Below are positions 28,648-64,000 of a DNA stretch of 64,000 nt, in pieces. How positions within the stretch are numbered: position 1 is the first letter of the stretch; each line of letters opens with the position of its first letter. The stretch covers positions 661,001 to 725,000 of the forward strand of contig NC_072468.1 of the NCBI RefSeq assembly GCF_027596085.1. Reading direction: 5' to 3'. The notes under the pieces are model-generated. The model did not search any database, was not told where the DNA came from, and saw only the letters and a list, made by a program, of their open reading frames with translations. The position numbers and the translations under genes were made by a program. The stretch comes from Anoplopoma fimbria (lineage: Eukaryota; Chordata; Actinopteri; Perciformes; Anoplopomatidae).

Positions 28648-28792
28648 TGGTGCCCTGGTGGACTAGTGGATTTTCGGCGCCGGTCATGGAACACAACGTT
28701 CCCAGTACGAGTGTCTCATGGGACCTTTGCTGCATGTCATTCCCCCTCACTTCCTGTCATCTCTCTACTCTCAACGTCATTTAACTTACTTC
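28648..28792 (+). mobile_element. Degenerate tRNA-derived SINE
   Basis: The segment GGTGGACTAGTGGATTTTC resembles an A-box head. A weakened B box (CCCAGTACGAGTGTC) follows after about 40 bp. The body then reads GGGACCTTTGCTGCATGTCA, TTCCCCCTCACTTCCTGTCA and TCTCTCTACTCTC. This order matches a common teleost SINE family whose body contains TTTGCTGCATGTC. It has decayed, so activity is unlikely. Confidence 0.55.
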
Positions 28793-30271
28793 AAAATCTT
28801 TGAAACATAGCTATTCACCATGTGGCCATATCAGAGAGGGCTGCAGCCTCACTTCCTTGGCAAAAAGTTACACAGGGCTGACTAAAAGTGGGCATCCTGC
28901 TTGCTCAGTTGGCTGATGCGCCTGCATCTTGGACATGAGCCAACCAAAGACCTTTGTTGACTTCAACTTGAACCGTTTTGTTGCTCATGTGCCGTAATTT
29001 TAAACCCAATTTGATAAGTATGAATTAAAAGGAAGGAAAAGGAGAAAAAAGAGGGAATGGAGGAGACATAAAAGGAGGAAATCTGCCCTCACTGACAGTG
29101 AAACCAGCCCAGTGGAAAAGGCCAGGGTAGCAGAAATTATAGGGTCAGACATTGCACCGACATTATGTGACTTGGAGAGAGAGGAGTGTATATTTGAATA
29201 GTGCAAACGTGAGGTATGTGTGCGTCTGTTTATATAGCAGATTATACAGTAGATAAACACATAAAACTTAATATAGATCTACTGTATATACAACAATAGG
29301 TGTTGTCACTGGTTTATGGTCTTACCTCTGAGTTTACAGTAACGTCTTTGCTTTTTTGTGACAAGTGTAAATGTGATACTTTTGTCAACATGATAGAAAC
29401 CAAAGTGTGTTTGTATGAGCACACGTGTGCTGTGAGACTGCAGTCAGCAACAGCGTGTCTTCTTGTCTCCGTCGGGTCATTGTGAACCAAGTGGTGCCTC
29501 TCTCTAAATATAAACTAAACCCAATTACCTATCCTCACTACCGTCTCTGTTTACACTGGCTGGCTTAATATGATCTGCAGATTTTCACACCAAGTGTTCA
29601 TTCTCACCGAGTATTTTTTTCCCTGAACAAGGATTTCCTGTGTTTAGGAAGAGAGATGGGAAGGAGCTAACAAACTGTCACTTTGCTGCATTCCAAGGGT
29701 AAAAACATGCTCACCTCTCCTGTGTTTTTGTGTCTGGTGAGGGTTTTCTTGTGATGCCTGTTTGAAGTCATCATCAAGGAATGTTAACTCATGATGTTAT
29801 TGAGTTTATGTGTGTCTTAAACTAAACCACACTCTGTTCTCAAAAGTTCTCTAAAGAAGAACAGTTTATATATTGTTTTAGAGTCAAGATGTCCTATCTG
29901 TCTTATAAAAGAGGTGGATGTCCCACGTATGTCAGTGGTTTGTAAGGACCAGTTTAAGTATTGGGTATTCCCCTTGCAATATTTAAGGGAAACTCCATTG
30001 TAGTGAGTGACCTGAGCCACCAATCCTATGCTGATGTCTTCCTTTCTTTTTCCTTTTGAAAAGCAGCAGAATAAGCTGAAACCCTAGTCCATTTGTATTG
30101 TCAGGACAAAGAGAGACCATTGTGGCAGGAGGGGTGGAGGGGAGCTGCCGGTGGAGGTAGGGGTGCAAGGGGTCAGGGGGGGCAGAGAGGAGTTAGTCAG
30201 AGTCCGACCCCTGCTGGGTGGAGTGTTGGGGGCTCGGGGCGTTGGGGGTGTGCAGGTCAGGTTGTGAGTTT

Positions 30272-30275
<4 letters not shown>

Positions 30276-30338
<63 letters not shown>
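30276..30338. repeat. (TC)n microsatellite upstream of the GEF start codon
   Basis: An unbroken run of about 31 CT units, followed by CTATCTATCT. It lies 400 bp before the start codon at 30734, in a G/A-rich promoter-like block, and is complementary to the (AG)n run at 30557-30598. Confidence 0.97.
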
Positions 30339-30346
<8 letters not shown>

Positions 30347-30551
30347 GAATGATGAGCCTGAAGTTGCAGCAGTGTGCATTTATCCAGCTGGAAGAGGCTT
30401 TAGTAGCAGAGCAGCAGCAGGGCGGGGGAGGTTTGGTTGGAGGGAGGGAGGGAGGGAGGGAGAGCGAGCGGGTGAGTGACGGGGAAGCCAGCGCACTGCC
30501 TCTCTCACGCTCCGACAGAAGTTTATTCTGCTCCAGCTGCCTTCACCACAG

Positions 30552-30556
<5 letters not shown>

Positions 30557-30598
<42 letters not shown>
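30557..30598. repeat. (AG)n microsatellite, probable 5' UTR or promoter
   Basis: About 21 AG units located 135 bp before the GEF start codon. It may be transcribed in the 5' UTR, because no splice acceptor was evident between it and the ATG. Confidence 0.97.
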
Positions 30599-30604
<6 letters not shown>

Positions 30605-30733
30605 CACGGGACCTGTCGATATCACAGCAATGACTTACAGCACTTACAGATTGGATTGTACACTGGATTTTAGAGCTTGGAGTTGATGACACTTATTTAT
30701 TTATTGAAGTTTGGTGTTTTGTCTGGTGCCTAA

Positions 30734-54472
<23,739 letters not shown>

Positions 54473-55241
54473 AGTCCTGAAGCTGAATGATTCAACAGAA
54501 GTTTGTATATCAGGACAAGGAGATGAAAATAAGAGGAGTCCACTTTCGCAGCACTAAGACTTTAATGGATGAAGCTCAACTATTGTATGACATTTCATTA
54601 TGATCCTGTACATTGGAAATTTACACATAATTTACACTGCCATGATGGTACGTCAGTGGTCTGTACATTTGTTTGAATGAGTAGCTAAATATGAATCTGT
54701 GTTTATACAGTAGAAGAGGTTTTTTTTTTATGTATTTTACAAACAAACAAAAAAAGCAGGCAGATCTATGTAGACAATGTCTTTCTTTTATTGCCAGTCT
54801 TCTGTTATGACAAGTTTGTACAGGTGATTAAAATGTTTAAAACATGTTGTAATCATTTCTTTGCCTTTTTTACTTAAAATGAAGTATTTCCACCAGTGGC
54901 TAATGCCAATAACACACAAATACCTCCTTGTTCTGTTAAGCGTTCTGTACGTTTAAAGCAGCTGGAAGTGTGAATGCATCTAAAAACACATTGCAGATAT
55001 TTCCACAGATAACCGAGCAGTGTCAAACCACACAGACATCCTCACATATACCGACAGAGCAACACTATGAGGCCCCCTACTAGCGTTACACAGAGAGACG
55101 AAGAGGGTGAAGGGTGGTTTTTCCTTCACATGAGAGAAGCTGACATTTATTTACCACAAGTCTTGTGTTCTCAGTCCGAGTCAAACATCAGACGCAGACC
55201 ACAGCCCAGAGCTGTTCAGCAGGGGTTTAAGCTCCAATAAA
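54473..55241 (+). other. plekhg4b: Rho GEF 3' UTR with candidate poly(A) signals
   Basis: After the TGA at 54470-54472 there is non-coding sequence with ATTAAA at 54827-54832, followed by a TG-rich stretch, and AATAAA at 55236-55241. Either could end the transcript. The second would overlap the 3' UTR of the minus-strand MS4A-like gene. Confidence 0.55.
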
Positions 55242-55382
55242 GGCAATCGAGACAGGAAAAAAAAGCCACGCGAAAAAACAAAGAGTGCTAACACTTCTTT
55301 TACAGAAGTCAGGCGACCGTTGTTATATACAGACACTTAATTTGAAGTATTCAATTCTCAAATGTCTTCTTTGTTTGCTTAA
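55146..55382 (-). other. 3' UTR of minus-strand MS4A-like gene
   Basis: Downstream of the stop (minus strand), the first AATAAA lies at 55151-55146 and a second at 54792-54787. The first gives a short 3' UTR of about 240 bp that converges on the Rho GEF 3' end. Confidence 0.5.
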
Positions 55383-57521
<2,139 letters not shown>

Positions 57522-57821
57522 GGTGCTTCTCTGACCTGGAGGGATGATGGTTTTTAGTGTTACATATGTGTACTTTAATTCTTACTGTGAGTCCTAGAAA
57601 AGTGACTTTTTTTTAACTTAATTTATGTAAATACAAGAGATGAGATATTAAAGATAAATTTCACTATATCACCACAACCAGCTTTGAAAATTATTATGGA
57701 AATAAATACCTTTCCCAACAGTTTAATTCTCATATACTAAGCAGATTTATTCTTTTTTTTATTCCTTAGATGACACAATTAGCATTCACAAAAACTTTCA
57801 ATCCACTTTCATACACATGTA

Positions 57822-58036
57822 CAGTACCAGTCAAAAGTTTGGACACACCTTCTCACTAACTACTTTGAAAAATCTAAAATCTAAAACATATTCTGGTTTG
57901 TTGAGCATTTGTTTGTTTACCACATAATTCCATATGTGTTCCTTCATAGTTTGGATGTCTTCAATATTAATCTACAATGTAGAAAAAAATGAAAATATAA
58001 ATAAAGAAAAAACATTGAATGAGAAGGTGTGTACTA
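57822..58036. mobile_element. Internally deleted Tc1-like transposon remnant
   Basis: The left end after a TA is CAGTACCAGTCAAAAGTTTG then GACACACCTTCTCA, a typical teleost Tc1/mariner terminal repeat. The right side reads CAATGTAGAAAAAAATG, AATAAAGAAAAAACATTGAA and TGAGAAGGTGTGTACTATAC, matching the inverted start of that repeat before it degrades. Only about 215 bp remain, with no transposase. It sits in the 5' UTR intron of the minus-strand MS4A-like gene, within 100 bp of its untranslated exon. Confidence 0.85.
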
Positions 58037-58113
58037 TACATGCAGACATTTAGTTGCTCGCAAATTAATATTCTATATTGAAAAATATAAAAAAAAGCTT
58101 TTTTATATCTTAC

Positions 58114-58206
58114 CCGGTTTGGCTTGAGAAGCATCTATTTCACACTCACAGTGTATTCGACCTCAAACAAGTGGCTCACACTCGAGGCATGTTTTTCACT
58201 TCCCTG
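58114..58206 (-). other. Untranslated first exon of MS4A-like copy 1
   Basis: On the minus strand the sequence ends AAACCGG|GTAAGA, a good donor at 58114, and the acceptor CTCCAG|GTCAGAG before 57535 lies 13 bp upstream of the start codon. The upstream limit near 58206 is a guess. Confidence 0.45.
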
Positions 58207-58500
58207 CAAATACTCTGAAAGATGAGGTCAGCTCTTAACTTCCTCACTCTGCCAGTGGTATCTTCAATATCATTCAGTTTAAACCCTCAGTGCCCTTAGT
58301 TATATGTCATGGTGGCAGTATTTATGATTTGACAAATACCCTTTTATTTATATTTATAAAAATAAATAAGTTTAAATATCAATATCTTTGCAGTTTTAAA
58401 TGTTCGCCAAATCAGTCTTTGCGAAAACATTTTGTGGGTTTTTGTGTGTGTCTGTTTGTGCCTGAGAGAGAGAGAGAAGTGTGTGTGGGGGGGGGGGGCA
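58207..58500. promoter_or_regulatory. Shared bidirectional promoter of the MS4A-like pair
   Basis: This short stretch lies between the two divergent untranslated exons. It contains ACTTCCTC at 58238-58245, the inverse of the ETS/PU.1-like core GAGGAAGT; a second ETS-like CACTTCCC lies at about 58197-58204. A GAGA run and a G run end the block near 58498. No clear TATA box was seen. Function is inferred from gene orientation. Confidence 0.45.
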
Positions 58501-58595
58501 TATGACGATATGCATGGCAGCTCATTTCCTTGTCAAGCTCATTTTGACAAAGTCGAGAATTTCAGCTCTGAATCAAGATAAGACGAGAAAAAAAG
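58501..58595 (+). other. Untranslated first exon of MS4A-like copy 2
   Basis: The block ends AAAAAAAG|GTATGT, a donor at 58596. An 84-bp intron leads to the acceptor TTCACAG before 58680, one base ahead of the ATG. The transcription start is not defined. Confidence 0.45.
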
Positions 58596-58680
58596 GTATG
58601 TAACTGAAAATCTTAACAGCAGATCGCCACAGGGATAATAAAACTGATTTAACATTCTTTGCTTAAATGGTGTTCACAGA

Positions 58681-60203
58681 ATGAAGAAGACATTTGTATG
58701 TGATGAATCAATGATCATCACCATTCCCATCGGGAGTCTGAGGGACGCTGGAGAGGGTCAACTGATGCCGGATAAATTTCAGTGTGTGTACAGAGATTCC
58801 TACAAGGTCTTTGCTATCAAAGGGAAACCTAAACCTCTTGGAGTAAGTTGAATTGTTTCATACACAAGAAGAATCATGATCATAGAATATTTCATAGCTT
58901 TATACTAGTATTTTTGTCTGGAACCACCGTTGTAATGCAGTTTTTGTCTCTTTTTTTCATTAGGCAGCCCAAGCCATCGCTGGTGTGTTCATTCTCACGC
59001 TCAGCTTGGTTTTTACTGAGACAGGCGACTCCACCAGGATCTACACTCTACCCAGTGTTCTGGTAAATACAATTGCAAAACTACAAATTTAATCAACTCC
59101 AATAAGTAAGTTACCACTCATGATAACTGTGTGGAAATACAATTAGAAACCAATTCTATAGACATTTCCATTGCTTTTTACTTATTGTTTAACAGGGAAC
59201 TGCATAAATATGCGTCTGTTCTTCTACTTCCTTTTACTTCAGTGACATTTCAATTTCCCTGCATGGGGTCAAACACATTTATCTATCTATCTTTATCTTG
59301 TATTCTTTTGATACTTCAAAATATTCTTTATATTTATATTTCTGTGTTAAATAATTGACATGTTTTTATTAATATCTTAGTTTGTGGTCTGTGGCATCCT
59401 GTCCTATGCAGCTGGACAGTCTCCAAACATGCACGTGGTAAGTTAAAAAAAAAAGTTTTTGTTCGCAAGTAAAAAATCATCTAAAATATGTGAATAAGAG
59501 GTGATTTAAAAATAATGGCATGCGATGAATGGATAGCATTATTTTGGATACAGTAGTATAATATTTTGAATGCATCCAACAGCTGTTTTTTATGCTATGT
59601 TTCTGCTATTATCTTCTAGGTCAGACTTTTGTCCAAATTTAGATTGTGATTCAGATACATTAATCCAAACCAAAACTGGTATCTCCTAAATATATAAAGT
59701 GTTTGACAATGCTTTCAAAACATGGTGTCATAGTACTTGGCTGTTGCATAATAACTCAATTATTTTTGCCATCCAATTAGACTTTTTTTCTTTGTAAACT
59801 TAAACCAAAAAGTGAATAATTGTTACTAAATTTGAATTTTAAGAATTTTGATCTTATGAAATCTAAAAGAGATTTTTCTAATGATTTTCAGTAATGCCTG
59901 CAATGTTCATGCCTCTTTCACCTTCCAGACAAAGCTGTCGTTCACTGTGAACATCATCAGCTTCTTCTGGTCCGTTGCAGCAGTTATTATCTGCGCGATG
60001 TTTCTTGGTCCACAACAAAACAGCACAAACAATAAAAAGGTATGATAGCATTTATCTTCTATAAAGTAACATCTGTTGCTCTCTGAAATACAAAGCAAAG
60101 TGCATTTATTCCACCTCTGTCTCAACTTTCAAAGCTCTTCGAAGGAATCCAGGGACTGATTTTGACTCTGCTGGTTATTGAAAAGTTAATCGCTCTTCCT
60201 TGA
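58681..60203 (+). CDS. MS4A-like four-transmembrane protein, copy 2
   Basis: Exons 58681-58842, 58964-59062, 59381-59437, 59929-60039 and 60135-60203 are all phase 0, GT-AG, giving 165 residues plus TGA. Exon 3 is 57 nt, exactly as in the minus-strand copy, and exon 1 likewise ends on Leu-Gly. Residues 1-54 are a cytoplasmic tail (starts MKKTFVCDES). TM1 is AAQAIAGVFILTLSLVF (55-71), TM2 about 83-101 (LPSVLFVVCGILSYAAG), TM3 about 109-132 (LSFTVNIISFFWSVAAVIIC), and TM4 ILTLLVIEKLIAL ends at the stop codon. The cytoplasmic C-terminus is therefore almost absent. An alternative last exon at 60432-60461 would replace TM4 by PIILLKQGD. Family: MS4A (CD20-like), mostly leukocyte membrane proteins. 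Sequence identity to copy 1 is low. Confidence 0.82.
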
Positions 60204-60815
<612 letters not shown>

Positions 60816-61233
60816 GCCTTCTTTGTCTTTTTGTTGAGCTACTTCATATTTTCTACTTTGGGCAATAACAGATATACAGCTAAAACAATAATTAACTGAT
60901 TTCTAAATCAGGAAATTATGCAAATTACCCCCCAAATAAGTATATCTACATTTGGTATCATAAAAAAATAATTTAACACATTTTGTTCTGAGGCATTTGC
61001 TGCAAACTACAAATGAAATGTCCCACATATTCATAAGATAGCCTACAATAATCAAGTTGAGAAAATAGTGCGAGCATATACCGGTGTAAACCTAGAGAGA
61101 ACAAGAGATTTCTTACTTTTTGTTTTACAACCAAAAAATAAATAATTGCCATGCAAACTTTAAGTTGTTAGACAATTGTGTAACCCTTCTCAAACACGGC
61201 TCTGCAAATGATAATTATAGTAATGAAATAATG

Positions 61234-61298
61234 GTACTAGAGTACCATCCACTGACCTAATCTCCTACCCTGAGTAGGGGTTAGTGGTACTCTAGTAC
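61234..61298. repeat. Inverted repeat with nested palindromes
   Basis: GTACTAGAGTACCA (61234-61247) and its exact reverse complement TGGTACTCTAGTAC (61285-61298) flank a spacer that has its own small stem CCTAC...GTAGG. It may form a cruciform. Confidence 0.75.
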
Positions 61299-61558
61299 TA
61301 AACATGATTTTGCATCCTTTTTTCTCATCATTCTTTGTGTGTATTATTCCGTGCATAAGATGTGTAAATTCATTTTCTAAATCCCTTTGCACTTATTTCC
61401 TTAACCAACACAATTATCACTAACGGTACATTTTAGAAAAGTGATGCCCATGTCGGTTCTTGCTGCTCGTAATGAATAACGACAGGGACCCCTGCTGGGA
61501 GCTGAGGGTGTTTTTGGTTTCAGTGACATGTGAAGCCAGGAGCAGCCACGTGGGGGCA

Positions 61559-61659
<101 letters not shown>

Positions 61660-61786
61660 AAAGTGTAAAGTAAATTAACCTTGCAGTGCATGAAGTATTC
61701 AACAAAACACATTCATTTAAGATTCAAATAACTGTACAGAGGTAAGTATGTTAAAAAAAAACCATTTAATATGAATTCAGGAGGTC

Positions 61787-62170
61787 ACAGTAGTATAATA
61801 TTTTGAATGCATCCAACAGCTGTTTTTTATGCTATGTTTCTGCTATTATCTTCTAGGTCAGACTTTTGTCCAAATTTAGATTGTGATTCAGATACATTAA
61901 TCCAAACCAAAACTGGTATCTCCTAAATATATAAAGTGTTTGACAATGCTTTCAAAACATGGCGTCATAGTACTTGGCTGTTGCATAATAACTCAATTAT
62001 TTTTGCCATCCAATTAGACTTTTTTTCTTTGTAAACTTAAACCAAAAAGTGAATAATTGTTACTAAATTTGAATTTTAAGAATTTTGATCTTATGAAATC
62101 TAAAAGAGATTTTTCTAATGATTTTCAGTAATGCCTGCAATGTTCATGCCTCTTTCACCTTCCAGACAAA
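61787..62170 (+). repeat. Duplicated fragment of MS4A-like copy 2 (intron 3 / exon 4 junction)
   Basis: These 384 bp match 59550-59933 with no gaps and, by eye, one substitution (T at 59726, C at 61963). The copy ends five bases into exon 4, so 59550-59933 is the source and this is the insertion. A 24-bp direct repeat flanks it (61768-61791 and 62173-62196). Confidence 0.95.
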
Positions 62171-62482
62171 TGAATATGAATTCAGGAGGTCACAGTTTAA
62201 GACAGTAAAGTGATTTCATAAGAAGTCAACCTCTAAACTCTGTCATGCTTCACAGTCCTTGCATGGAGGTCACGCTGTAAACAATCAGCACATGATGCAG
62301 GAGGACATGTGACTCTCCCTGCAAACATGAACACCAATCACAATCAAAAGGGAATAATGTCTCTATAACTGTCTTCCCTTCTTTAACCCTCTTTTGGTCA
62401 TTCCACTCTGTTGGTTGCATCTTATTTGCACGCTGCTGGTCTGCTGTGTGACTGTGTTTAACCATCCCTCCCTCAGTCACTG

Positions 62483-63273
62483 AGTGCTGGTTTCAGGCAG
62501 TAGTGCTGGTTAAGTAGTGCTGGTTAAGTAGTGCTGGTTTCAGGCAGTAGTGCTGGTTAAGTAGTGCTGGTTAAGTAGTGCTGGTTAAGTAGTGCTGGTT
62601 TCAGGCAGTGTTTCAGGCAGTGGTGGGTTTGCTGGTTTCAGGCAGTAGTGCTGGTTTCAGGCAGTAGTGCTGGTTAAGTAGTGCTGGTTTCAGGCAGTAG
62701 TGCTGGTTTCAGGCAGTGGTGGGTCACAGTGAGTGCTGGTTTCAGGCAGTAGTGCTGGTTAAGTAGTGCTGGTTTCAGGCAGTAGTGCTGGTTAAGTAGT
62801 GCTGGTTTCAGGCAGTGGTGCTGGTTTCAGGCAGTGGTGCTGGTTTCAGGCAGAGTAGTGCTGGTTTCAGGCAGTAGTGCTGGTTTTCAGTGGTGGGTCA
62901 CAGTGAGTGCTGGTTTCAGGCAGTAGTGCTGGTTTCAGGCAGTAGTGCTGGTTAAGTAGTGCTGGTTTCAGGCAGTAGTGCTGGTTTCAGGCAGTAGTGC
63001 TGGTTTCAGGCAGTGGTGCTGGTTTCACAGTAGTGCTGGTGCAGTGGTGCTGGTTTCAGGCAGTAGTGCTGGTTTCAGGCAGCAGAGGGTCACAGTGAGC
63101 AGTGCTGGTTTCAGTGCTGGTTTCAGGCAGTAGTGCTGGTTTCAGGCAGTAGTGCTGGTTTCACAGCAGTAGTGCTGGTTTCAGGCAGTAGTGCTGGTTT
63201 CAGGCAGTAGTGCTGGTTTCAGGCAGTAGTGCTGGTTTCAGGCAGTAGTGCTGGTTTCAGGCAGCAGTGCTGG
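62483..63273. repeat. Compound minisatellite upstream of ptdss1
   Basis: About 790 bp of tandem copies of two main units: AGTGCTGGTTTCAGGCAGT (19 bp) and AGTGCTGGTTAAGT (14 bp). They are mixed with variants carrying GGTGGGTCACAGTGAG. It stops with GCAGCAGTGCTGGG about 6 bp before the ptdss1 ATG. The unit contains no ATG, so it adds no upstream start. Confidence 0.97.
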
Positions 63274-63279
63274 GTCCTG

Positions 63280-64000
63280 ATGGCTTCCGTGTACAGCGGG
63301 TCCCACACCTTGAGCAAGGATGATGTGAACTACAGGATGCATTTCCGAATGATAAACGAGCAGCAGGTTGAGGACATCACCATCGAGTTCTTCTACAGGC
63401 CTCACACCATCACGCTGCTGACATGCACCGTGCTCAGTCTCATGTATTTCGCCTTTGCGAGGTGAGTCGTTCAGCTAGCGTGGGTTAGCATTAGCTCGCT
63501 ATGTTAGCCTCGTTAGCTAGCGGCTAACAGCAGCAGTGATGCTCTGACAGGTAACGCTGCTTAAAGCTGCTTAAAGCTGCTTAAAGCTGCTTAAAGCTGC
63601 TCTTCCTCTCTGAAAGACACTGGGATAACCTCCTCAGTGACTCCTGGCTGCTTTTACTGTCTTTTAATTAAGTTAATAAAGATAAATGTGTTGTAAACGT
63701 GTGTTTCCTGTGCTTAGCTACAACAATGTATCAAAAACAAGTTACAGTTTATCTGCTTTACAATCCACGTTTTGACTCTGTAGTCTAATATAATATATAA
63801 TATATAATGCAAACACTAATGTCTCTGAGATGTGTGAGGCACATTCACATCCACATACACAACTTATACTAATGTTGTTTTTAAAAGTGGCTGTTTTACA
63901 TGTATCATAGTGTCTCTGGTGATATTTACTGTTCGCTTGGACACTTTCTGTCTCTGTTTCCTGCAGAGATGATGGACATCCTAACAATAATATCTGGGTG
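63280..64000 (+). CDS. ptdss1: Phosphatidylserine synthase 1 (exon 1 and start of exon 2; runs off the window)
   Basis: Exon 1 is 63280-63461 (182 nt, ends AG|GTGAGT in phase 2). Exon 2 starts at 63967 after CTGCAG and is cut by the window end. The protein starts [20 protein letters not shown], followed by [39 protein letters not shown] and then [12 protein letters not shown]. This closely follows vertebrate PTDSS1 over its first 70 residues, including the first transmembrane segment. The enzyme is a multi-pass ER / mitochondria-associated membrane protein that exchanges the choline of phosphatidylcholine for serine. The start is the family's usual MAS start; frames upstream run into the minisatellite and offer only GTG. 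Confidence 0.95.
63550..63602. repeat. Tandem GCTGCTTAAA repeat in ptdss1 intron 1
   Basis: About five consecutive 10-bp units GCTGCTTAAA. A GCTA-rich segment with several TTAGC and GCTAGC words (about 63472-63530) precedes it. Confidence 0.9.

Noticed and set aside
30093..30633. Arg-Glu and Leu-Ser repeat open frames before the GEF gene
   Set aside because: Made by the CT and AG runs; the GEF frame opens at 30734 after an in-frame TAA.
61787..62170. Third MS4A-like gene or extra exon
   Set aside because: The copy contains only intron sequence and five bases of exon 4; it cannot code for a membrane segment.
62483..63273. CRISPR-like array
   Set aside because: Units are directly adjacent with no unique spacers, of two lengths, in a vertebrate genome: a minisatellite.
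63229..63279. N-terminal extension of ptdss1 into the minisatellite
   Set aside because: The upstream in-frame start would be GTG within the repeat; the conserved family start is the ATG at 63280.

Overview
The window looks like a teleost fish nuclear genome. Genes are split into many small GT-AG exons separated by AT-rich introns. Dispersed elements of types common in teleosts are present: a tRNA-derived SINE, a Tc1-like remnant and GCTTAGCAT-rich fold-back repeats. Long (GT)n/(AC)n microsatellites are frequent. I read gene structures by joining exons at splice consensus and checking that phases stay open.

Layout, left to right. (1) 1-14081: no coding exon found; probably intron or upstream sequence of nkd2, with repeats and purine- or pyrimidine-rich tracts. 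(2) 14082-~18460, plus strand: the seven 3' coding exons of a naked cuticle homolog, best matched to nkd2, with its EF-hand and histidine-rich C-terminus. The N-terminal (myristoylation) exon was not found. (3) ~18460-30700: intergenic sequence with a few promoter-like blocks. (4) 30734-54472, plus strand: a 23-exon puratrophin-1-like Rho GEF (PLEKHG4/PLEKHG4B family) of 1734 predicted residues. Domain order is a conserved N-terminal module, a Ser-rich linker, a Sec14-like region, spectrin-like helices, DH and PH. The neighbouring nkd2 favours the PLEKHG4B side, since both lie in human 5p15.33. (5) 55383-58114, minus strand, and 58595-60203, plus strand: two four-transmembrane MS4A-like genes, head to head around a short shared promoter. 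Their coding exons have matching phases and similar sizes. (6) ~60800-62480: intergenic, holding a near-perfect 384-bp copy of the intron 3/exon 4 junction of the plus-strand MS4A-like gene. (7) 62483-63273: a minisatellite that runs to within about 6 bp of the start codon of (8) ptdss1 (phosphatidylserine synthase 1), whose exon 1 and the start of exon 2 close the window.

The genes do not form one pathway: a Wnt modulator, a Rho GEF, immune-type tetraspanning proteins and a phospholipid enzyme. I saw no convincing novel multi-gene system. The most unusual features are local: the recent templated copy with 24-bp flanking direct repeats, the minisatellite against the ptdss1 start codon, the bidirectional MS4A-like pair with ETS/PU.1-like sites, complementary (TC)n and (AG)n tracts before the GEF start codon, and a fold-back element in the last GEF intron.
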